Origin: Pseudomonas sp. VD-NE ins
Lineage (GTDB): Bacteria; Pseudomonadota; Gammaproteobacteria; Pseudomonadales; Pseudomonadaceae
Reading direction: 5' to 3'
Assembly (NCBI RefSeq): GCF_031882575.1
Contig: NZ_CP134772.1
Coordinates: forward strand, 6,049,001 to 6,113,000
Length of the DNA stretch: 64,000 bases
The notes below the pieces were generated by a model. The model made no database searches. It saw nothing but the letters and a program-made list of their open reading frames with translations, and was not told the origin of the DNA. Positions 45,863 to 52,738 of this stretch are shown here, piece by piece. A program made the position numbers and the translations under genes. The first letter of the stretch is position 1. Every line of letters starts with the position of its first letter.

Positions 45863-48800
45863 TCAGCCGAGGGCAGTTTTCTCCAGGTGTTCAAGGATGA
45901 TCGGATAGACATCGACCACCGCGTTCTTGCCGAACATGCAGTCGATGTGGCCGTAGCCCGGCACCACTTGTCGGCTGTAACGCTCTGGCCCGTGCATGTC
46001 GCACAAACGCTGGTAGGTCTTGAGAGTGCTTTCCGGCAAATAGCACTGGTTGTCGGCGCCACTGATAAAGCAGATCGGCATCGTCAGACGATCAAAGTGC
46101 GGCATGTACACATCGTTGCCTTTGAAATCCACCAGATGCCCTTTGCGCACGATCAGCGCCAGATGCTCAAACGTCTCGATGTTCGACTCGCCGAACAACT
46201 CGTGCAGGTTGTCGTGCAGGGTTTCGTTGAGGGTGTCGTGGCGATACAGCGACGCGTACATGAAGGTGATGCGGTGGCACACCGGGTTAGTGCAATAGCC
46301 CTGCGCTTCGATCCGCGCGTAGCCGTTAAGCGCTTTGTCGTAGAGTTTGTTGAACCAGTTTTCCTTGCTGTCGGCGTAAGCGGTCATCGACTTGATGCCG
46401 ATGGCATCAAGCATGCCCGGCAAATGCAATCCGGCCTTCAACCCCGTCGCCGTGGCGACCACGGTGTCAGCGGCAATCTGCGAGCAGACCACCGAACGCA
46501 CGCCCTGCAAACCGGCGAGCAGTGACATGAAAAACGTCGTCGCGCCGTAGCAATGCACCACGCACTGCACGTCTTTGGCGTTGGTCTCTTGCTGAATCTG
46601 CCCGATGGCAGCCTTGAAGTCGTATTGGGCGATCTGGTCGCCGTTCCATTCCTTCTTGCTCGCCGGCAGCAGAATGCTCACACGGAAATCCAGCAGCCAG
46701 ACGTCGTAATCGTGCTTGCACAGGTACTCCAACAGGTTGGTCTGAATGGTGTCGGTGGAAAAGATATTCGAACCCACGCCCAGGCCATGTACCAGCATCA
46801 CCGGGCCTTTGCTGCCGGCCTGATAACGAGTCAGGCGCAACTCGACACCGTCCTCGGTGGGGAAGAAATGCACCGCTGGCGTCGGCGCATCCAGCGGCCG
46901 TTTCAAGCGTGGCGGCGCATCGGGGTTGAAGTAGATATCCCCGGCAAACACCCCGCCATAGCTTTCCCAGAGAATCCCCGCGAAGAATTTGCCAAAGCGC
47001 GCCAGCCCTTCGATTCGCTCACGTTCGTTGCGCGCGTTGAGGACTTTCATGGTGGTCATCTGCTTGGCGAAATCGGTCGGATGAATGTGCATCACCCCGG
47101 AGCCGATCACCTCGCCAGTCTTGTCCGGCCCGCGATACAGCGTCACGTACAGCGTGCTGGTGTCGTGCCAGATGTTCAGCACGCCGTTGTCTTCCGGCAC
47201 CGTTTTAAAGGCGCTGAAGAAATAGTCGTTACCGTCCTCGGCGGTGAGTTTCATGTCGTATTTCATGTGGCGCGTATCGACCTGTTGCTCGAATTGCTCG
47301 AACAGGTTGAACACACCGTTGCTCGCGGTCAGCGGCTGCGGTGACAGCGCTGGGGCGATCACCGTGCCGACGATGGTCGCCGCATGCTCGGGTTCCTTGA
47401 TCATCCGGTTCATGTCGTTGGCGGTGATAGTCAGGGTGAAATCGATCGGTGAGTTATCCGCTTCGCCGCGTTTGGCCGCCGCTTCGTAGACTTTCAGATC
47501 GGTGCTTTGCGCAGCGGTGAAGGCGCGAGAGAAATAGCCCTTCATGGTTTCGGTGAACTGCACGCCGAGGGTTGGCGGCGCAACCGGTTTGCGCGGGGCC
47601 GACGGCAGTGTGTAGTCGATCTGCCAGCCACGGTCGGCGGCGAGCAGGCCCATGTTGCGTTCACTCACGGCAGAAATCGTCAGCAGCGGATTGACCGCCA
47701 GCGACGTCGGAATCACTGCGCCATCGGTCACGTACAAGTTGGCGTAAACATCCGTGCCGCTGGCACCGCTGAACACCTGCCCCTTGTGATTGACCACGCC
47801 TTGCGCCGCATCTTCGCCCATCACGCAACCGCCCAGCGGGTGCACCGAGACGATGCTGTGCCTGAGCAGTTTGGTCCAGATCGGATTCTCTACCCACACG
47901 CCACCGAGCGCTTTGGTGCTCTGCTGCAAACGCTCGTTGCCGAGTTTGAAGTTCTCCTGCTCGCCAACGCCCGGCCAGTCGATTCGCAACTGATCCTTGT
48001 TGTCGAGGACCATCCGCCCCTGGCCGCTGTCGTGGCTCATGATCAGGTAAGTCTGCATGTTGTGTAGCGCGCCGTAATACGGGCCGCGCAGGAAGCTTTC
48101 CGCTTCGCGTTCCTTGTACTTCACCTTGGCGCTGAAACTGTCATCGGTGGCCACGCCGATCATCTCGGCAAACCCGGCCATCGCCGGCACCATTGGCCGA
48201 CCGAGGGCGCCGGGGATCGAGCCTTCCTCGATGACCATGCGGCTGCGCCAGTCGCCTTCGGTGCGCATGTCGATGACCGAGGTAATGCACGGGCCGACCG
48301 GGTGCAGTTCCTTGGCCGGGTGCGCGCCGAAACCGATGCCGTTGATGGTCTGCTCGCAGTTGTGGCCGAAGCCGAGGATGTCGCCATTGCCGCTCATGTT
48401 TTCGCCGAGCTGGCCAGACATCACCACGCCTTTGTCGCGTGAACGCAGGAGGATTTCGGTCGAGCCAAGCGTGCCGGCGGAGACTACAACGATATCGGCC
48501 TTCACAAACAACGTCGGCGCGCTGAACATCTCGCGACCACTGTCCAGATACTGGAAGTGCACGATCCAGCCATCGCCATCACGCTCCAGATGCCGTACTT
48601 CGGCCTGGCAGAAAATCTCCGCGCCGTGGTTCCAGGCGTCAGGCAGGTAGTTCATCAGCGTGGTGTTCTTGGCCTTGTTGTTACAGCCCGAAACGCAGTC
48701 GCCGCACTGGTTGCACGGCAGTTGCTCAACGCCGACATGGTTGAGGTTGTTCGGCAGTTTGTCGAAGGTCACGTTGATCGGCGGCTTGTAGAAATGCGCG

Positions 48801-49315
48801 CCTTGCTTGAGGTAATCCGCGGATTTCTTGTTGGCATCGAGTTTGGGCAGGGTCGGCGAAGTGCTCGGGTAAGGATTGGGTTTGAGCATCTCCCGGGCGC
48901 GCGCGTAACCGTCCTTGAGCAGCGTGTCGCGGTGTTCGCGCACCGCTTGCGGCCAGCGCGGGTCATCGAATACGCCGGGCTCCGGCTCGAGGGCAACGTT
49001 GGCATTGATCAGCGACGTGCCGCCGAGGCCGCAACCGACCACGACGTTCTGCTGGGCGTTGACGTGCAAGTCGAACAGCCCGGTGCGCGAGCCGATATGG
49101 CCATCCGGGTCATGCACCTGCAGTTCTTCAGTCGCGGCGATCATGGTGTTGGGGTATTCGCCGGGCTGGATTTCCCGACCGCGTTCGAGCAGGCACACAC
49201 GCTTGCCGGCACGGGACAGGCGCGAGGCAGCAATGCCGCCGCCGTAGCCTGAGCCGATAACGATCACATCGTAGTGTTCCTTGATCTCGCTGATGGGCGT
49301 TGCGATCCGTGTCAT
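45863..49315 (-). CDS. GMC oxidoreductase fused to an alpha/beta hydrolase
   Basis: 1150 residues. Part one (about 1-560) is a GMC flavoprotein of the cholesterol-oxidase type: FAD motif VIGSGYGGG (G21-S-G23), VVGCGLGGTSLIN, and the C-terminal active-site segment VHPLGGCVMG with H492. It holds a ferredoxin-like Cys cluster C201-x2-C204-x2-C207-x3-C211. A linker (about 590-800) resembles no domain I can name. Part two (about 820-1145) is an alpha/beta hydrolase: oxyanion MLVHGLGVGS, nucleophile elbow VHCYG with Cys (C922) instead of Ser, D1088 and H1123 as the acid and base. No signal peptide is seen. First of three leftward genes. Substrate unknown; a sterol- or lipid-like ester is a guess. 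Confidence 0.85.
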   Translation of the reverse strand: MTRIATPISEIKEHYDVIVIGSGYGGGIAASRLSRAGKRVCLLERGREIQPGEYPNTMIAATEELQVHDPDGHIGSRTGLFDLHVNAQQNVVVGCGLGGTSLINANVALEPEPGVFDDPRWPQAVREHRDTLLKDGYARAREMLKPNPYPSTSPTLPKLDANKKSADYLKQGAHFYKPPINVTFDKLPNNLNHVGVEQLPCNQCGDCVSGCNNKAKNTTLMNYLPDAWNHGAEIFCQAEVRHLERDGDGWIVHFQYLDSGREMFSAPTLFVKADIVVVSAGTLGSTEILLRSRDKGVVMSGQLGENMSGNGDILGFGHNCEQTINGIGFGAHPAKELHPVGPCITSVIDMRTEGDWRSRMVIEEGSIPGALGRPMVPAMAGFAEMIGVATDDSFSAKVKYKEREAESFLRGPYYGALHNMQTYLIMSHDSGQGRMVLDNKDQLRIDWPGVGEQENFKLGNERLQQSTKALGGVWVENPIWTKLLRHSIVSVHPLGGCVMGEDAAQGVVNHKGQVFSGASGTDVYANLYVTDGAVIPTSLAVNPLLTISAVSERNMGLLAADRGWQIDYTLPSAPRKPVAPPTLGVQFTETMKGYFSRAFTAAQSTDLKVYEAAAKRGEADNSPIDFTLTITANDMNRMIKEPEHAATIVGTVIAPALSPQPLTASNGVFNLFEQFEQQVDTRHMKYDMKLTAEDGNDYFFSAFKTVPEDNGVLNIWHDTSTLYVTLYRGPDKTGEVIGSGVMHIHPTDFAKQMTTMKVLNARNERERIEGLARFGKFFAGILWESYGGVFAGDIYFNPDAPPRLKRPLDAPTPAVHFFPTEDGVELRLTRYQAGSKGPVMLVHGLGVGSNIFSTDTIQTNLLEYLCKHDYDVWLLDFRVSILLPASKKEWNGDQIAQYDFKAAIGQIQQETNAKDVQCVVHCYGATTFFMSLLAGLQGVRSVVCSQIAADTVVATATGLKAGLHLPGMLDAIGIKSMTAYADSKENWFNKLYDKALNGYARIEAQGYCTNPVCHRITFMYASLYRHDTLNETLHDNLHELFGESNIETFEHLALIVRKGHLVDFKGNDVYMPHFDRLTMPICFISGADNQCYLPESTLKTYQRLCDMHGPERYSRQVVPGYGHIDCMFGKNAVVDVYPIILEHLEKTALG

Positions 49316-49674
49316 GAGGTGGTTCCTCTAATCAGGCAGATGGGGCAACTCTGCGGTTGCCTGCAATCAATGGGCGAACGGGCACCTGGCCACCGGATGA
49401 AGTCCGGCGACAGCACAGCGGTCTGGCGGGTGTGGCGCGCTACAGGCGAGCGTGCTGATTGGCGGCGCGCCGGAGCGTGCGCTTGCGTGGCGAGGGCGGA
49501 GGGCGGTGCGGCTGGCTATCCATCATGCGTTCTCCCAGAACCAGATGTGGATAAGTGACGGCTGTCCTTGTGCCATTGCAGTGAAGACAGCGCAGGAATC
49601 GAAGTCAAGGCAATGCCTTAGAACTGTATGAAATCTGATCAAGTGCCGTTTGGACTATGGCGGGCGGGGTTTGC
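49316..49674. other. Leader region of the GMC operon
   Basis: About 360 bases with the promoter of the leftward GMC operon. It holds one small minus-strand frame (49440-49526) with a good ribosome site, and an exact reverse DnaA box TGTGGATAA at 49546-49554. No other gene seen. Confidence 0.6.
49440..49526 (-). CDS. Possible 28-residue leader peptide before the GMC gene
   Basis: ATG 49526 is preceded by GGGAG at a six-base distance. The peptide is basic and Pro-rich (MMDSQPHRPPPSPRKRTLRR…). It ends 125 bases before the GMC start on the same strand. It is short and without homologue known to me, so it may be chance. Confidence 0.3.
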   Translation of the reverse strand: MMDSQPHRPPPSPRKRTLRRAANQHARL

Positions 49675-50240
49675 AGGGTTTGACGAACAAGTTATCCACA
49701 TAGCCACCCACAGCAAATGGGGGTAACTGTGGATGACTGGAAAAATAACTCGCTGATTTGTGAAGAAAAATCGTGACTTATCCAGAAGGACGGTTTGTCG
49801 GACGCATTGGTTGTTTTTTAATCACATCTCCGTAAGCCACGTTGTTCATGGCCTGTAGCGGATGGCGAACACGTTATCCACAGAAGCGCCAACAGAGATC
49901 GGGGGTAACTTTGCCTTGTCTGTGGAAAAGCGTTGCAGGCTGTGTGAAATCGGGGTTTGTGTGGGGGTTTTCCATGGAAACAGACGAATTGACTGTTTTT
50001 TGATCACATCTTCGCACGCCACGTTTTGTATGGCTTTCAGACGATAGCGAACATCTTATCCACAGAAGCGCCAACAGAGATTGGGGGCAACTTGTTCAGT
50101 TATCCTGCCGAAAAAGCTCTGAAAATCCGTGACTTATGCTGGTTGTTTTTTGATCGGATGGCTGTAGGGCTTGATTGGCGTGGGGTCTAGAGAGGGGCGA
50201 ACATGTTATCCACAGATCCGCCAACAGGGATTGTGGGTAA
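49675..50240. repeat. Four-copy DnaA-box repeat array
   Basis: TTATCCACA occurs at 49692, 49874, 50056 and 50206, spaced 182, 182 and 150 bases. Copies two to four each have a TTTTTT(G/A)ATC motif exactly 60 bases before the box (49814, 49996, 50146). In copies two and three CCACG follows that motif after 11 bases, and the box runs on into CAGAAGCGCCAACAGAGAT. The first copy lacks the T-run. The array is AT-richer than its surroundings and carries no gene. The reverse box at 49546 makes five boxes in about 670 bases. Confidence 0.85.
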
Positions 50241-50247
50241 ACCGCTT

Positions 50248-50732
50248 CCCTCACCCCAGCCCTCTCCCAAAGGGAGAGGGAGCCGACCGAGGTGTATTGG
50301 AAATTACAGTGACCTGCAAATTATGCGGTGACCTTGGCTGGGCCAAACTTGAGTTCGCGAAAATCTTTCAGGTCGATGTAACGCTTGAGTACGCCACCGT
50401 AGGTCCCCTCTCCCTCTGGGAGAGGGAGCCGACCGAGGTGTATTGGAAAAGTACAGTGACCTGCAAATTATGCGGTGACCTTGGCTGGGCCAAACTTGAG
50501 TTCGCGAAAATCTTTCAGGTCGATGTAACGCTTGAGTACACCACCGTAGGTCCCCTCTCCCTCTGGGAGAGGGAGCCGACCGAGGTGTATTGGAAAAGTA
50601 CAGTGACCTGCAAATTATGCGGTGACCTTGGCTGGGCCAAACTTGAGTTCGCGAAAATCTTTCAGGTCGATGGAACGCTTGAGTACGCCACCGTAGATCC
50701 CCTCTCCCTTTGGGAGAGGGCTAGGGTGAGGG
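50248..50732. repeat. CCCTCTCCC-type repeat with three tandem 146-147-bp units
   Basis: The phrase AGCCGACCGAGGTGTATTGG starts at 50281, 50427 and 50574. Units are nearly identical and include CCTTGGCTGGGCCAAACTTG and CGCGAAAATCTTTCAGGTCG. The outer edges are CCCTCACCCCAGCCCTCTCC and GGGAGAGGGCTAGGGTGAGG. The unit stays open in one frame, so a long spurious ORF crosses it. Confidence 0.92.
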
Positions 50733-50737
50733 GCTTT

Positions 50738-51508
50738 TCAGCGGACAACGCCTTCTTCAATCAGCAACTTGAGGATCGCTTCAGCACCAGCCTCTGCGGT
50801 AACCCCCTTGAGCACTTGCCCCCCGCCACCACTGGCCTTGGCCGTCGCAGCCTTCATCCGATCCGCCCCGCTTTTGGCCTTGATCACCTTCAAGCGTTTC
50901 GGCCGTGGCTTGGCCGCTTGCAAAGTGGAGACCGCGAGCAACTCATCGTCCACCACTTCGACGTCTTCAGCCTGCAAGACCCCGCGTCGCGCGGGACCAT
51001 ACGCACTCTGCCGAGGCTTCGGCGCAGCGTTATCCACAGTCGCCACAAACGGCAGTTTCACCTTCAACCGGCGCCGCTGTCCGCGCGGCAAGGCTTGCAG
51101 CACCAACGCCGAGCCGTCGTTGATCGACTCAACCTGCGCCAGTCCGACCACCAACGGCCAGCCCAGTCCTTCGGCGAGCAAAAACGGCAACATCCCCGAA
51201 CCTTCACCGGTTTCCGCTTGGCTGCCGGTCAGGACAACTTGCGCACCGGCATCGCGCAGATACGCGGTCAGCGCCGGCAGCGCATCGGCGCCAGCCGGTT
51301 GCTCCAGCACGTGCATCTGCTCAAGGCCCATGCCCAGATAGGCGCGCAACGCTGGTTCCGCAATGTCACCGGCATGCAGCACTTGCAGGTTTTCCCCAGC
51401 CAGTTGCAGGCCCAGTTCAACGGCGCGCGCATCCTGATCAGCTCGGCGTGGCCGGCCGGAAGTCGGGTGAGCGCCGATGGAAACCAGACTGATAACTTTC
51501 GTGTTCAT
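50738..51508 (-). CDS. Electron transfer flavoprotein beta-like subunit of the dimethylglycine system
   Basis: 256 residues with an ETF beta fold; GSQAETGEGSGMLPFLLAEGLGWP is the nucleotide-binding-type segment. A Lys/Gly-rich stretch near the C-terminus (KASGGGGQVLKG) is unlike housekeeping EtfB. It starts nine bases after the etfA-like gene, in the dgc operon. It would take electrons from dimethylglycine oxidation together with the alpha subunit and pass them towards DgcB or quinone. Homologous to the copy beside dgcAB in P. aeruginosa, not the general fatty-acid ETF. Confidence 0.88.
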   Translation of the reverse strand: MNTKVISLVSIGAHPTSGRPRRADQDARAVELGLQLAGENLQVLHAGDIAEPALRAYLGMGLEQMHVLEQPAGADALPALTAYLRDAGAQVVLTGSQAETGEGSGMLPFLLAEGLGWPLVVGLAQVESINDGSALVLQALPRGQRRRLKVKLPFVATVDNAAPKPRQSAYGPARRGVLQAEDVEVVDDELLAVSTLQAAKPRPKRLKVIKAKSGADRMKAATAKASGGGGQVLKGVTAEAGAEAILKLLIEEGVVR

Positions 51509-51517
51509 AGCGTTTCC

Positions 51518-52738
51518 TTAAGCCGCATCGCGCTTGGCTTCGTTGCGGTAAGCCGCGACCGCTTCGATCAACGCCTGCAGAATCTCTGCGCTCTCGCCGA
51601 TTACCGACAAATCGGCACGCTTGATCATGTCGCAACCCGGATCGAGATTGATTGCCACCACCTTGTCGCAGGCACCGATGCCTTGCAGGTGCTGAATCGC
51701 GCCAGAGATACCCACCGCGACATACACCCGCGCGGTGACCCAGGTGCCGGACGCGCCGACCTGACGATCACGGGCCATGAAGCCATCGTCCACTGCAACG
51801 CGGGAAGCGCCTTCGGTAGCACCGAGTGCCGCCGCCGTTTCGTGGAACAGCGCCCAGTCCTTGACCCCATTGCCGCCGGAGAAAATGAACTCCGCTTCGG
51901 CCATCGGAATTGCTGCCGGGTCGACCGCCACAGCGCCAAGATCTTCGATCCGCGACAAGCTACGCGCGACACTTGTGGATAACTCCACATGCAAGGCTTC
52001 ATGTCGGGTTTCGCTGACCGGCTCGGCGCATTCGGCCGCAGCCAGAATCAACCGTGCGACGGGACGGGCAAGGTCTTGCAGCCCGGCGCCCGCACGGCCA
52101 ATGCATTCCTGATCCTTGACCTGCCAGACCCGTGTGGCCGGGCGCTCGCCCAGTGCAGCGGCAAAACGGCGGCCGAGTTCGCCACCACCGCTGCGGCTAT
52201 CCGGCAGCAGCCAATGACGTGGGTTGAACTGGTTATCCACAGCACGCAGGCCTTGCACGCGTTGTTCCGGTGCATAACCGCTGAACTGTTCGCCTTCGAG
52301 CACCAGCAAGCGATCAACGCCTGCGGTGGCGAAAGCGTTTTCCTTGTGCTCGCCAAAGACCACCGCCAACACCGCGCCGTCCTGGCCGGCGAGTTGATGG
52401 GCAAGGCCGAGCAAGTCGCGGTCGTGGCTGCTCAAGCGGCCGCCGACCATGTCCGGCACCACACAGATGTAAAACGCCGGGGCCGGCACCTGATGCAGCG
52501 GCAATTGCACTTCAACCGTGGCTGAACGTTTGACCGCCCCGCCCTGTTGCGCGCCGCTGCGGTCGATACGTTTGATGCCGTTAGGGCCGATAAAACCGAT
52601 GCCGTGCAGGTTCTTGCGGATGATGCCGTTGGGACCCATCCAGCTGTGTTGTGCCGGTTGCATCGCCGCGTGCAGCGGGTGCAGGCGGTTACGCGCAATC
52701 CATTCGGCGCGCGGGTCGCGGCGGATAATGTCGCTCAT
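51518..52738 (-). CDS. Electron transfer flavoprotein alpha-like subunit of the dimethylglycine system
   Basis: 406 residues, longer than a normal EtfA because of a roughly 75-residue N-terminal extension with two GPNGI repeats (MGPNGIIRKNLHG; GPNGIKRIDRSG). The central domain and C-terminal FAD-binding domain (about 280-400; FSGGNGVKDWALFHETAAALG and VGISGAIQHLQGIGACDKVVAINLD) match EtfA. Its start overlaps the dgcB stop by one base (TGATG), so they are coupled. It works with the beta subunit downstream. Confidence 0.9.
   Translation of the reverse strand: MSDIIRRDPRAEWIARNRLHPLHAAMQPAQHSWMGPNGIIRKNLHGIGFIGPNGIKRIDRSGAQQGGAVKRSATVEVQLPLHQVPAPAFYICVVPDMVGGRLSSHDRDLLGLAHQLAGQDGAVLAVVFGEHKENAFATAGVDRLLVLEGEQFSGYAPEQRVQGLRAVDNQFNPRHWLLPDSRSGGGELGRRFAAALGERPATRVWQVKDQECIGRAGAGLQDLARPVARLILAAAECAEPVSETRHEALHVELSTSVARSLSRIEDLGAVAVDPAAIPMAEAEFIFSGGNGVKDWALFHETAAALGATEGASRVAVDDGFMARDRQVGASGTWVTARVYVAVGISGAIQHLQGIGACDKVVAINLDPGCDMIKRADLSVIGESAEILQALIEAVAAYRNEAKRDAA

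Noticed and set aside
49546..50214. DnaA-box cluster as the chromosomal origin
   Set aside because: Pseudomonas oriC lies by dnaA-dnaN and rpmH; none is present, and no AT-rich 13-mer set is seen.
50171..51982. 603-codon plus-strand frame
   Set aside because: Built from the 146-147-bp tandem repeat that happens to stay open, then runs antisense through the ETF genes.
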